Assembly (NCBI GenBank): GCA_017461445.1
Contig: JAFTXW010000016.1
Location: 1 to 64,000, forward strand
Source: Oscillospiraceae bacterium
GTDB taxonomy: Bacteria; Bacillota; Clostridia; Oscillospirales; Oscillospiraceae
Direction: 5' to 3'
Length of the DNA stretch: 64,000 bases
The position numbers and the translations under genes are program-made. Position 1 is the stretch's first letter; every line of letters begins with the position of its first letter. The notes beneath the pieces are model-generated. The model saw only the letters and a list, made by a program, of their open reading frames with translations. It did not search any database and was not told where the DNA came from. Of this stretch, positions 1 to 7,856 are shown one piece after another.

Positions 1-492
1 TTCCCGCAGGAATTTGATCACATTGTTCACATCCGGATCATCACTGAGCCGCAGAATGTTATCATAGGTCACTCTCGCTTTCTGCTCTGCCGCCAGATCC
101 TCTACCAGATCGGCCATAGGATCGCCCTTGACTTGCATGCTGGCGGCAGACCAAGGGGTCCCGGCAGCAGAAGTGGGGTACACACCTGCGGTATGGTCTA
201 CAAAATATGGCGCAAATGCGGAATCCTGAATTTGGGAATCCTTCATATTCCGGGTCAGCTGATGAACAATGGCTCCAATCATTTCAAGGTGCCCAAGTTC
301 TTCGGTTCCGATGTCCGTCAACAATCCCTTTAGTTCATCGAAAGGCATACTGTAACGCTGGGAAAGGTAGCGCAGACTGGCACCCAGCTCGCCGTCGGGG
401 CCGCCGTATTGGGAGATGATGATAGCCGCCAGACGGGGATTGGGTTTGTCGATCTTTACTGGGTACTGCAGTTTCTTGTCATAAATAAACAT
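1..492 (-). CDS. cotJC: Spore coat protein CotJC (manganese-catalase family), 3' end outside window
   Basis: The visible 164 residues match the CotJC/manganese catalase family, a four-helix ferritin-like fold that carries a dimanganese site and is laid down in the spore coat. The protein opens MFIYDKKLQYPVKID. It contains a YGGPDGELGASLRYL segment and the metal-binding helix EELGHLEMIG (Glu and His ligands), which are diagnostic. Translation starts at 492, two bases after the stop of the CotJA-CotJB gene, so the genes are translationally linked as in a cotJ operon. The gene runs off the left edge. Family assignment is firm; catalase activity is inferred. Confidence 0.93.
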   Translation of the reverse strand, partial: MFIYDKKLQYPVKIDKPNPRLAAIIISQYGGPDGELGASLRYLSQRYSMPFDELKGLLTDIGTEELGHLEMIGAIVHQLTRNMKDSQIQDSAFAPYFVDHTAGVYPTSAAGTPWSAASMQVKGDPMADLVEDLAAEQKARVTYDNILRLSDDPDVNNVIKFLRE

Positions 493-494
493 GC

Positions 495-941
495 TCAGGC
501 CTCCTTATTCTTGCAGTATTCCCAGGGCCAGGGATCATCCAGCCAGTCATAGTTTTCCGATTCCGATGCGGCACCGTGGTTCAGGGGGCCATGGTTCCTG
601 CGGAATTCCTGCCGGCATTTCTCGTACATCTTTTGGTAATCCCGGTAAAGCTCCAGAGCTTCCCGGTCCTCCCGGTGGGTATCCAGGTACAATGCCAGCT
701 CCTGAATTGCAAAGCCCAATGCCTGCAGCTCCGTCATGGGGGTAACATTCAATTCCTTTTGATTGACCATCCCCATAAAGGGCAGGTCAAGTCCCGGGAA
801 CAGGGTCCCTCGAACCAGTCCCTTTCTTGCTTCGTATTTCGGCGGATTTTCCAATTGGAAGGGAACATATGGATTGGCCAGGGGTGCCATTGCAGGCAGT
901 CGGCCTTCCATACCATCCCGGTCTGTACGGTTTGGTGTCAA
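495..941 (-). CDS. Fused CotJA-CotJB spore coat protein
   Basis: This 148-residue protein joins two normally separate coat proteins. Residues about 20-65 match CotJA (a PYVPFQ start, then RGTLFPGLDLPF). Residues about 68-148 match CotJB (ELQALGFAIQELALYLDTH, a YGPL-like HGPLNHG, and a closing DDPWPWE). In Bacillus cotJA, cotJB and cotJC are three genes of one SigE-dependent operon; here the first two are in one frame with no stop. The start is taken as TTG at 941, eight bases after an AAGGAGG site; the nearby ATG is in another frame. CotJA/B are thought to help place CotJC in the coat. Confidence 0.88.
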   Translation of the reverse strand: MTPNRTDRDGMEGRLPAMAPLANPYVPFQLENPPKYEARKGLVRGTLFPGLDLPFMGMVNQKELNVTPMTELQALGFAIQELALYLDTHREDREALELYRDYQKMYEKCRQEFRRNHGPLNHGAASESENYDWLDDPWPWEYCKNKEA

Positions 942-987
942 AGTGCATTCCTCCTTGTTGGGTATTGAGCGGAACTGTCGCTCCGGG

Positions 988-997
988 CTATACTATG
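988..997. promoter_or_regulatory. Candidate shared -10 region of divergent sporulation promoters
   Basis: Between cotJ (leftward) and cwlD (rightward) lies CTATACTATG. Leftward it reads CATAGTATAG, close to the SigE-type -10 (CATA then T-rich). Rightward it resembles the SigG-type CATACTA. Both genes are known in Bacillus to be transcribed by mother-cell or forespore sigma factors. I could not fix a convincing -35 for either direction, so this is a suggestion only. Confidence 0.3.
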
Positions 998-1061
998 TTT
1001 CTTTTTCCCGAAACGTTCATGTGCACAGGGAGGAAGCATAGAGTATCGGGAGGTGATGTAC

Positions 1062-1763
1062 ATGGGGAAAGGGAAAAAATGGGGATTTGCGTATCTTCTG
1101 ATCGTTGGCTGTTTTCTGTCTGGTATTTTCCTGGGGAACCGGGCTGTAACGGTATTTTCAGAGACACAACCCATGGAACGGGAGCACTGTATCGTTATTG
1201 ACGCAGGACATGGAGGTATAGATGGCGGGGCAACCTCTTGTACGGGGAAGCTGGAAAGTACGTTTAACTTAGAAATCGCGCTTCGCTTAAACGACCTGCT
1301 GCACTTTTTGGGCTATGAAACCAAAATGATCCGCACCACGGATACTTCCGTATATACAAAAGGGGAGACCATTGCTCAGAAAAAAATATCCGACCTGAAA
1401 GAGCGGGTAAGGATGGTCAACGAAACAGAAAATGCCCTGCTGGTCAGTATCCATCAGAACAATTTCTCCGATGGACGCTACAGTGGTGCACAAATCTTTT
1501 ACGCGGATACGGAGGGCAGCCAGCTTCTGGCAAAGCAGCTGCAGGATGCTTTCGTTTCCACGCTGAATCCCGGAAGCAACCGCCAGAGCAAGCAAAGCAG
1601 CGGCGTTTACCTGATGGAGCATATCGACTGTACCGGCGTGCTGGTGGAATGCGGCTTTCTGTCCAACGCCCAGGAGGAAGCGAAGCTCCGCAGCCCGGAT
1701 TATCAGCAAAGGCTCTGCTGTGTCATTGCCGCCACGATGATCAGATTTCTCTCGAACACTTGA
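1062..1763 (+). CDS. cwlD: N-acetylmuramoyl-L-alanine amidase CwlD (germination-specific)
   Basis: A zinc amidase (Amidase_3) that strips peptide from muramic acid so that spore cortex muramic-delta-lactam can form. An N-terminal membrane segment at residues about 8-25 (FAYLLIVGCFLSGIFLG) acts as signal or anchor. The catalytic domain shows VIDAGHGG (zinc His), a Glu in ESTFNLEIA, SIHQNN (zinc His) and VECGFLSN with the catalytic Glu near the C-terminus. Length (233 aa) fits CwlD. Upstream GTG and ATG codons at 1053 and 1056 overlap the GGGAGG ribosome site, so the ATG at 1062, eight bases after it, is preferred. Confidence 0.9.
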   Translation: MGKGKKWGFAYLLIVGCFLSGIFLGNRAVTVFSETQPMEREHCIVIDAGHGGIDGGATSCTGKLESTFNLEIALRLNDLLHFLGYETKMIRTTDTSVYTKGETIAQKKISDLKERVRMVNETENALLVSIHQNNFSDGRYSGAQIFYADTEGSQLLAKQLQDAFVSTLNPGSNRQSKQSSGVYLMEHIDCTGVLVECGFLSNAQEEAKLRSPDYQQRLCCVIAATMIRFLSNT

Positions 1764-1788
1764 CCGCATTGATTTTCACTGATATAAT
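1760..1788 (+). promoter_or_regulatory. SigA-type promoter for the mazG-radA operon
   Basis: TTGACC (1760-1765), a 17-base spacer and TATAAT (1783-1788) form a near-consensus vegetative promoter. The -35 overlaps the cwlD stop codon, so the following operon starts independently of the sporulation gene. Confidence 0.75.
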
Positions 1789-1817
1789 GTAGAAAAAAGC
1801 GAAACGAGGTCATAGCC

Positions 1818-2174
1818 ATGGATCTTTCCATTTCCCAGATGATGCAGCTGCAAAAGGAGCTTTTTGAGCCCCACAAGGACAAGTGGCATCCCATGGAGCC
1901 GGAATACGGCAAAGATTTCATCCTCTACATGGTTGAGGAGATTGGAGAGGTCATCGCCGTTCTGAAGAAAAAGGGGAGTACCGCCGTTATGGAGGAGCCC
2001 GCCGTCCGGGAAGCCTTTTTAAGCGAGATGGCAGATGTGCTGATGTATTACAACGATGTACTGCTGCGCTACCATGTGACGCCGGAGGAAATTTCCGAAG
2101 CCTACGCAAAGAAGCACAGCACTGACATGTCCCGGAACTACCAGAAAGAATACAAGGAGCTTTACAATGGCTAA
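1818..2174 (+). CDS. MazG-like nucleotide pyrophosphohydrolase
   Basis: A 118-residue all-alpha NTP pyrophosphohydrolase. The magnesium-binding pattern of the MazG/dUTPase-like fold is visible: EExxE at residues 40-44 (EEIGEV) and ExxD at 70-73 (EMADVLMYYND). Such enzymes hydrolyse (d)NTPs to monophosphates, often as house-cleaning of damaged nucleotides; the substrate cannot be read from sequence. It has a GAGGTC ribosome site and overlaps radA by eight bases, so the two are co-translated. Pairing with a DNA repair gene fits nucleotide-pool sanitation. Confidence 0.82.
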   Translation: MDLSISQMMQLQKELFEPHKDKWHPMEPEYGKDFILYMVEEIGEVIAVLKKKGSTAVMEEPAVREAFLSEMADVLMYYNDVLLRYHVTPEEISEAYAKKHSTDMSRNYQKEYKELYNG

Positions 2175-3528
2175 AACAAAGACAGTTTTTTTCTGCACCA
2201 ACTGCGGCAATGAGACCCTGAAATGGATGGGCCGGTGCCCCAGCTGCGGTGCGTTCAATACCATGGAGGAGCATGTGGAGAAACCCGTAGCTGCCGGTAA
2301 GGCCAAAGCGGCTCCCGTGGGTATGAGCCGCCGGCCTCAGCGCATTCGGGAGGTAGCCAGTGACGGCGAGATACGCTTTTCCACCGGAATGGGAGAACTG
2401 GACCGGGTGCTGGGCGGCGGCGCGGTGGCAGGCTCTCTTGTCCTGGTGGGCGGTGCCCCCGGTATCGGCAAGTCTACGCTGCTGCTTCAGATCTGCAACA
2501 GTCTTTGTGTCGGCCGTCGGGTTTTGTATGTTTCCGGCGAGGAGAGCGAGCGGCAGCTGAAGCTCCGTGCAGAACGGCTGGGCGTGTCTCCCGAGGATTT
2601 GTACATTCTCTCCGAAACACGGCTTTCCGATGTGGTGGAAGCCACGGAGGAAATGAAGCCGGATATCTTGATCGTGGACTCTATCCAGACCCTTTATAAC
2701 GAGGAAAATGACTCCTCGCCCGGCAGTGTATCCCAGGTGAAGGACTGCACCATGACCATGATGCAGCTGTCGAAAGCCCAGGGTATCACCGTATTTGTGG
2801 TAGGCCATATCAACAAGGATGGCAATATCGCCGGCCCCAAGGTGCTGGAACATATGGTGGACTGCGTCCTCTATTTCGAGGGCGACCCCAATACCTCCTA
2901 CCGGCTGCTGCGGGCAGCGAAGAACCGCTTCGGCTCCACCAATGAGATCGGTGTTTTTGAAATGATGGATGTGGGCCTTATGGAAGTTCCCAATCCCAGT
3001 CAGATGCTTTTGGAGGGCCGCCCGGAGGGTGCCAGCGGCACCTGCGTAGCCTGCGTTATGGAGGGTACCCGCCCGGTACTGGCGGAGGTTCAGGCTCTCG
3101 TGACCCAGACCACCTTCAATGTACCCCGCCGTGCGGCGGACGGCTTTGATTTCAACCGTGCTGTCCTTCTGCTTGCTGTGACGGAAAAGCGGGCAGGCAT
3201 GAAGCTGAATGTTTTCGATGCTTATATCAATGTCATCGGCGGTCTGCGGCTGGACGAGCCTGGGGCAGACCTGCCTGTGGTACTGGCAGTGGCCTCCTCC
3301 TACCGGGACCGGGCTATTTCGGATGATCTGGTGGCCATCGGCGAGGTGGGCCTGACCGGCGAAATTCGGGCCGTATCCCACATGAACCAGCGGCTGGGCG
3401 AGGTTGCCCGCCTGGGTTTCAAAAAATGCATCATCCCCCGGGGTGGCTCCGAAAAGCTGGAGATTCCCCAGGGCTTGGAAGTCTACCGGGTCAGAAACCT
3501 GCGGGAAGCCATTGAGATGGCGTTGTAA
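2167..3528 (+). CDS. radA: DNA repair protein RadA (Sms)
   Basis: RecA-related branch-migration helicase acting in recombinational repair. All hallmarks are present over 453 residues: an N-terminal C4 zinc finger (C10, C13, C24, C27), Walker A GAPGIGKST at 96-104, the RadA-specific KNRFG motif at 252-256, and a C-terminal Lon-protease-like domain that lacks the protease serine. Length is normal for the family. The AGGAG ribosome site lies inside the end of the mazG-like gene. In many Firmicutes radA neighbours other genome maintenance genes. Confidence 0.97.
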   Translation: MAKTKTVFFCTNCGNETLKWMGRCPSCGAFNTMEEHVEKPVAAGKAKAAPVGMSRRPQRIREVASDGEIRFSTGMGELDRVLGGGAVAGSLVLVGGAPGIGKSTLLLQICNSLCVGRRVLYVSGEESERQLKLRAERLGVSPEDLYILSETRLSDVVEATEEMKPDILIVDSIQTLYNEENDSSPGSVSQVKDCTMTMMQLSKAQGITVFVVGHINKDGNIAGPKVLEHMVDCVLYFEGDPNTSYRLLRAAKNRFGSTNEIGVFEMMDVGLMEVPNPSQMLLEGRPEGASGTCVACVMEGTRPVLAEVQALVTQTTFNVPRRAADGFDFNRAVLLLAVTEKRAGMKLNVFDAYINVIGGLRLDEPGADLPVVLAVASSYRDRAISDDLVAIGEVGLTGEIRAVSHMNQRLGEVARLGFKKCIIPRGGSEKLEIPQGLEVYRVRNLREAIEMAL

Positions 3529-3540
3529 ACAGGAGATAAT

Positions 3541-3984
3541 ATGGTGGTACATTTCAGAAAAATTACGGAGGAAAACTTCGATGCCATTCTCAGGATGAAG
3601 CGTCCGGAAGGGGAAGGATTCGTAGCTTCCAATGCCTACTCCCTTGCCCAGGCCTGGCTGTACCGGGACAATGGCGATGTGTTCCCCTGTGCCATTTACC
3701 ACGGGGATACACCGGTAGGCTTTTTACTGCTGGAAGAGGATTCCGAGGAACGAAAGCTGATGCTTTGGCGCATCATGTTTCCTGTTGAGGAGGAAAACAA
3801 AGGCTACGGTACTGCCGCAATCCGCTATCTGATCCAGCTTGCGCGTGACTGCGGAAAATACGATTCCCTATATTTAGATTGTAATGCAAAGAACGTAGCC
3901 GCAATGCACATATATCAAAAGCTCGGATTCGTTCCCACCGGAGATATCAATCACGGGGATGTGGAAATGCAATTACCCCTATAA
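3541..3984 (+). CDS. GNAT-family N-acetyltransferase
   Basis: A 147-residue acetyl-CoA-dependent acetyltransferase. The core GNAT motif A is visible around residues 75-100 (FPVEEENKGYGTAAIRYLI, with the Q/RxxGxG/A-type pyrophosphate loop read as NKGYGT). It is followed by motif B (LYLDCNAKNVAAMHIYQKLGF). Substrate unknown; the short single-domain form resembles RimI-like or small-molecule acetyltransferases. It follows radA by 12 bases with its own AGGAG site and is probably in the same transcript. Confidence 0.88.
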   Translation: MVVHFRKITEENFDAILRMKRPEGEGFVASNAYSLAQAWLYRDNGDVFPCAIYHGDTPVGFLLLEEDSEERKLMLWRIMFPVEEENKGYGTAAIRYLIQLARDCGKYDSLYLDCNAKNVAAMHIYQKLGFVPTGDINHGDVEMQLPL

Positions 3985-3993
3985 GGAAATATA

Positions 3994-4857
3994 TTGGATA
4001 TGATAATCGAGAAAATACTGAGGAAAATGGGCATTTCTCTTACGTCTGTCACCCAATTTCAGAACGCGGAGGATGGAGAATTCTACAACGCTTGGAAAAT
4101 CAAAGCCGACGGCAAAACCATGGTTCTGAAACAGACAAAGGGCCACGAACTGGACACCTATCAAACCTTTTTCTCTGTGCCCAGTACCTATACACCTCGG
4201 CTTTACGGAACAGCCCGGTATGAAGACGCGGACTATCTGCTGATAGAGTACATCCCCGGCGACGACCTGCGCCGCTGTGACCGGGAGAGGCTTACAGTGG
4301 TGCTGGACAGCCTGATCGCTATGCAAAAGGCCTGGTGGGAGCTTCCCACCCCCGAGAAGGGCTTCCATTACGCCCAGAGCCTTCCCGGACGGGAAAACCG
4401 CAGGAATTTCCTGAAGGATCCCCAGCTGGAAGCAGCCTACGACGCTTTTCTGAGGGAATATTCAACGGTTCCCAGAACCCTGTGTCACGACGACCTGCTG
4501 CCCTTCAACGTGATCTGTAATGGAGGGCGGGCGGTATTCATCGACTGGGAATACGGCGGGATTCTGCCTTATCTCACCAGTTTGGCGCGGCTCATTGCCC
4601 ACGGAGAGGATGCGGAGGACGCTTTTTTCTATATGACGGAACCGGACAAGGCCTTTGCTGCGGCGTATTACTATGATAATTTCGTTGGGGAAATGGGAAT
4701 ATCCTATGATAACTACCGCCGCAGTCTCGGCCTGTTCCTGTTCTACGAATACTGTGAATGGGTCTATGTGGGCAATAAATACAACGACACCACTATGCCC
4801 CGCTACCGCTCCTACTTCCAAAAGGCGAAGCAGCTGGCAGCGGAGCTGGGATACTAA
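3994..4857 (+). CDS. Aminoglycoside/choline kinase-like phosphotransferase
   Basis: A 287-residue protein-kinase-like fold of the APH/choline kinase family. The catalytic loop is CHDDLLPFNV (Asp 166 as base, Asn 172) and the metal-binding Asp is in VFIDWEYGG (about 184). The N-lobe lysine is likely in MVLKQTKG. Members phosphorylate small hydroxylated molecules; context does not show antibiotic resistance, and the FIDWEY signature is commoner in choline or thiamine kinase-like proteins. The TTG at 3994 is six bases after AAGGA; the ATG at 4000 is the alternative start at twelve bases. Confidence 0.82.
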   Translation: MDMIIEKILRKMGISLTSVTQFQNAEDGEFYNAWKIKADGKTMVLKQTKGHELDTYQTFFSVPSTYTPRLYGTARYEDADYLLIEYIPGDDLRRCDRERLTVVLDSLIAMQKAWWELPTPEKGFHYAQSLPGRENRRNFLKDPQLEAAYDAFLREYSTVPRTLCHDDLLPFNVICNGGRAVFIDWEYGGILPYLTSLARLIAHGEDAEDAFFYMTEPDKAFAAAYYYDNFVGEMGISYDNYRRSLGLFLFYEYCEWVYVGNKYNDTTMPRYRSYFQKAKQLAAELGY

Positions 4858-4867
4858 GGAGAGAATT

Positions 4868-5326
4868 ATGCCATACAATCACAAGGTTTCCGTGGCCGGA
4901 CTGGTCACCAATGACGACAGCAAAATTCTGCTGGTAAAAAGCCCCTGGCGGGGTTGGGAATACCCCGGCGGGCTGATTGAGCCGGGTGAAACCTTCCAAC
5001 AGGCCCTCCACCGGGAGATCCGGGAGGAAGCAGGCGTGGAAGTGGAGATCACCGGCTTTGTGGGCATCTGTAAAAACATGGAAAAAGATATCGTCAACAT
5101 TGATTTCACCTGCCGTTATGTCAGTGGCGAGCTGACCACCAGCGAGGAAAGTACCGAAGTAATCTGGGCCACCCCGGAGGAGGCCATGGAGATGATCACC
5201 TTCCCTCTGACAAAGAAGCGTCTTGCCAATATGCTCAGTGGAAGGGGAGAGGCGGCCCTGTTCTGCTTCCGGCGGGAGCCTTTTGAAGTAGTGGAGGACA
5301 GCCTGTTCCCGCTGGGAGAAACCTAA
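4868..5326 (+). CDS. NUDIX hydrolase
   Basis: A 152-residue pyrophosphohydrolase acting on nucleoside diphosphates linked to another moiety. The NUDIX box spans residues about 35-57: G-x5-E (GLIEPGE), then REIREEAGV with the metal-binding glutamates. The start ATG at 4868 follows AAGGAGAGA. It lies ten bases after the kinase-like gene and is probably the last member of the same transcript. Substrate not predictable; the N-terminus lacks an obvious ADP-ribose or MutT-specific signature. Confidence 0.88.
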   Translation: MPYNHKVSVAGLVTNDDSKILLVKSPWRGWEYPGGLIEPGETFQQALHREIREEAGVEVEITGFVGICKNMEKDIVNIDFTCRYVSGELTTSEESTEVIWATPEEAMEMITFPLTKKRLANMLSGRGEAALFCFRREPFEVVEDSLFPLGET

Positions 5327-5428
5327 ACCAATGGTTTACCCACCTAAAAGAACGCGCCATTGTTTTCCTAGGAAACATGCGGTATCATAGTGCCAACGAG
5401 CTCGGAATTCAATTCAGGAGAGAACACT

Positions 5429-6454
5429 ATGGAAATTGGAAATCAGATCAAGCAGCTTCGCCTGCGCCGGGGCATCACTCAGGAAGCCATGGCCCAGCAT
5501 TTCGGCATAACCCCCCAGGCCGTCAGCAAATGGGAGCGGGGCGTTGCTACCCCAGATATTGGAATTTTACCGGATATTTCGGCGTATTTCGGTGTAACCA
5601 TCGACGAATTATTCGCCATTTCCGACGAGACCCGCATGGAGCGTATTCAGAATATGCTGTGGGATGTGCGGTTCCTGAACCCCGCCGAGGTGGAATCCGC
5701 ACGGGAATTCCTGATGCGAAAGGCCCAGTTGGAGCCAGAAAATGGCCGCCCCCATGAACTGCTGGCGGATATGGAAAACCACCTTGCCCGGGAGCACCAG
5801 GACAAGGCGGCAGAATACGCAAAAGAAGCCCTGAACCGTGACCCCAAGCTGCGCAATGCCCATGGAGAGCTGATTAACGGTATGCGGGGAAAAATCGCAG
5901 ACTGGAACGCCGACAGCCATTATCAGCTCATCGACTTCTACAAAAGCTATATTGAAGCCCATCCAGACTGCAAAAATGCCTACCTCAGCATCATGGATCA
6001 GCTGATCGCGGACTACAGGCTGGCAGAAGCATCGGATTACTGTGAAAAATACGCAGCCTTGGACAGTTCCTACCGGGTGCCCCTGTACCGGGGCAAAATC
6101 ACCTGGCAAGCAGGCCATAGGGAAGAAGCCTTTGCCCTATGGGCCCGGATGGAGCAGGATTTCCCGGAGGAATGGTGTGTCTATCATAATATTGCGGACT
6201 ATCTGACCCGCTCGGGCGAAACGGCAAAGGCGGAGCAGTATTACCGCAAAGCCATTGATGTCCAACCCGCGCCCCGGTATGTGGACCCTTTGGAGGCCCT
6301 GGCCCAGTTCCATGAGCGGACAGGAAATTACGCTGCCGCCATCGACGTGCTGAAGGAAGAACTGGATGTTTTCGATAAGGAATGGAATTTCACCACCGGA
6401 GAAACAGCAGATATCGTCCGCCGGGAGATCCAGCGGCTGGAACAGAAATTGTAA
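5429..6454 (+). CDS. XRE-family regulator with TPR domain
   Basis: A 341-residue cytoplasmic regulator. Residues 4-58 are a Cro/CI-type helix-turn-helix (IKQLRLRRGITQEAMA, then ITPQAVSKWERG). The rest is alpha-helical with TPR-like repeats (AEQYYRKAIDVQPAP is a clear unit near the C-terminus). This HTH-plus-TPR plan is common in Clostridia. It resembles peptide-sensing regulators in layout, though the ligand is unknown. The ATG at 5429 follows CAGGAGAGA; codons upstream in frame lack a ribosome site. The gene ends at a strong terminator. Confidence 0.87.
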   Translation: MEIGNQIKQLRLRRGITQEAMAQHFGITPQAVSKWERGVATPDIGILPDISAYFGVTIDELFAISDETRMERIQNMLWDVRFLNPAEVESAREFLMRKAQLEPENGRPHELLADMENHLAREHQDKAAEYAKEALNRDPKLRNAHGELINGMRGKIADWNADSHYQLIDFYKSYIEAHPDCKNAYLSIMDQLIADYRLAEASDYCEKYAALDSSYRVPLYRGKITWQAGHREEAFALWARMEQDFPEEWCVYHNIADYLTRSGETAKAEQYYRKAIDVQPAPRYVDPLEALAQFHERTGNYAAAIDVLKEELDVFDKEWNFTTGETADIVRREIQRLEQKL

Positions 6455-6461
6455 TAAAAAA

Positions 6462-6490
6462 GGGGAGGAGCACACTCTGTGCTCCTCCCC
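6462..6490. terminator. Bidirectional intrinsic terminator
   Basis: A perfect 12-bp inverted repeat (GGGGAGGAGCAC / GTGCTCCTCCCC) with a 5-base loop. It is preceded by six A residues and followed by an A/T-rich stretch, so it can stop transcripts from both the regulator on the left and any leftward transcript on the right. Confidence 0.85.
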
Positions 6491-6494
6491 ACAT

Positions 6495-6632
6495 TTATTT
6501 TCGCTTGCTGATAAAGTGACCTTCAACCCGAAAAATAAAGGACAACAGCAGCAGGATCAGGACCGCCGCAAGCATCAGCCAAGCACCATAGTACAGTAGG
6601 GGAATGCCGATCTGTTTATACCAAATCCCCAT
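6495..6632 (-). CDS. Possible 45-residue membrane protein or 3' remnant of a membrane gene
   Basis: Read leftward, this frame gives a 45-residue peptide starting MGIWYKQIG. It has one long hydrophobic helix (GAWLMLAAVLILLLLSFIF) and a basic tail ending ISKRK, and stops just before the terminator at 6462-6490. It looks like a true membrane peptide or the C-terminal end of a permease. The frame is closed by a stop nine codons upstream, and no good ribosome site is seen. A decayed gene end is as likely as a functional small protein. Confidence 0.35.
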   Translation of the reverse strand: MGIWYKQIGIPLLYYGAWLMLAAVLILLLLSFIFRVEGHFISKRK

Positions 6633-6803
6633 AAATTTGTCCAGCAACTATCCGCAACCTTTCCGTTGCAAGCAAAAGGGGAGGAGGGAAGTGCAGATTT
6701 CCACAACCCCATCATTTTCCTGAAACTGCAATCTAATGTAGTGTATTTTAGTAAATTCAGTTCAAGTTTTCCTGGAAATGCGCTTTTTGTTTCATTTAGT
6801 TCT
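6633..6803. other. Intergenic spacer, A/T-rich, no gene seen
   Basis: About 170 bases between the small leftward frame and the tyrosine recombinase. I see no open frame with a ribosome site, no clear terminator for the recombinase, and no repeat shared with other parts of the window. Confidence 0.5.
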
Positions 6804-7802
6804 TTATTCTCCTTTTGAGAAATCCAACTTGGAAAGGGGATTCGCCTCCGCCGCGACCTTCAGCTCTGTATTTTCAATATGGGTGTAGATCTGGGTGGTA
6901 TTCAGATTCTCGTGTCCCAGTACCTCTTGAACCGTCTTCACATCCACACCGCCGGACAGCATCATGGTTGCAGCTGTATGCCGCAGCTTATGGGCCGAAA
7001 ACTGGGTAGAATCCAGTCCCGCCTGCAGCAGTGCCTTTTTTACCAGCCGGTGAACCGCCGAAACGCTGATACGGTTTCCATCCCGGGAACCAAACAGCGC
7101 ACGGTTATCCGTCAGAATAACCTTTTCCCGCTCCTCCAGATAGGCGTCAATGGCCTTCCGGCAGGCAGTGCCAAAGTATACGAAACGCTCCTTATTGCCC
7201 TTGCCGACCACACGGATGCGGTCCTCATACACATCTGTCAGATTCAGCCCCACCAGCTCGCTCCGGCGAATCCCACAGTTCAAAAACAGCATCAAAATGG
7301 CGTAATCCCGTTTCTCATTCTGTCCGGAAACGGATTGCAAAAGGGCTGCAGATTGTTCCATCGTCAGATATTTCGGCAAACTTTTACGCAATTTGGGATA
7401 TTCCAGGTCAGCAACAGGATTTTCTTGCAATTGCTTGGTTCTTACGGTAAGATACTTGTAGAAGGATTTGATGGCCGACAGCTTCCTTGCTCTCGACGCA
7501 GGGCTGATGCCGCGCTCAGTAGGATCGTCGGGATTGGCCCGGTCATTCGCCAGATAAGATAGAAAATCGAATACGTCCGAAGTGGTGATCTCTCGGATAT
7601 ACTCAATGTCAATATCCCGAATATCGATGTCCTCCAAAGGCGTATGGATGGGCATATCGCCCCGCATCAGCTTGATAAACCGCAGGAACATTCTTAGATC
7701 CAGATAATATTCTGAGATCGTCAGCTGAGACTGCCCCTTGATGGTCTCGTGATAAATCAGAAATTCCCGCAAAACCTGCGGACAATCATGGTATCGTTTC
7801 AT
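6804..7802 (-). CDS. Tyrosine recombinase, XerC/XerD-like
   Basis: A 332-residue site-specific recombinase. The N-terminal SAM-like core-binding domain (1-125) carries a long insertion rich in Asp/Ile. The catalytic domain has all six residues of the family: R179 (CGIRRSEL), K201 in GKGNKER, H271 and R274 (HKLRHT), H297 (LGHENLNT) and Y306 (QIYTH). It is chromosomal, single and without excisionase or phage neighbours, so a XerC-like partner of the XerD at 12.9 kb is a fair guess. An integrase of a lost element is the alternative. Confidence 0.85.
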   Translation of the reverse strand: MKRYHDCPQVLREFLIYHETIKGQSQLTISEYYLDLRMFLRFIKLMRGDMPIHTPLEDIDIRDIDIEYIREITTSDVFDFLSYLANDRANPDDPTERGISPASRARKLSAIKSFYKYLTVRTKQLQENPVADLEYPKLRKSLPKYLTMEQSAALLQSVSGQNEKRDYAILMLFLNCGIRRSELVGLNLTDVYEDRIRVVGKGNKERFVYFGTACRKAIDAYLEEREKVILTDNRALFGSRDGNRISVSAVHRLVKKALLQAGLDSTQFSAHKLRHTAATMMLSGGVDVKTVQEVLGHENLNTTQIYTHIENTELKVAAEANPLSKLDFSKGE

Positions 7803-7856
7803 AAATTACCTCCAAAAACGAAGACATTTACAGAATAGAAGACCGGCACCTGATTT

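Noticed and set aside
1987-3702. A leftward open frame of 571 codons opposite radA
   Set aside because: It is the antisense of a clear RadA gene in G+C-rich DNA, has no family features and no ribosome site.
3994-4857. Aminoglycoside resistance gene
   Set aside because: Only the general kinase-like fold is visible, and the gene sits in a radA-NUDIX operon without resistance context.
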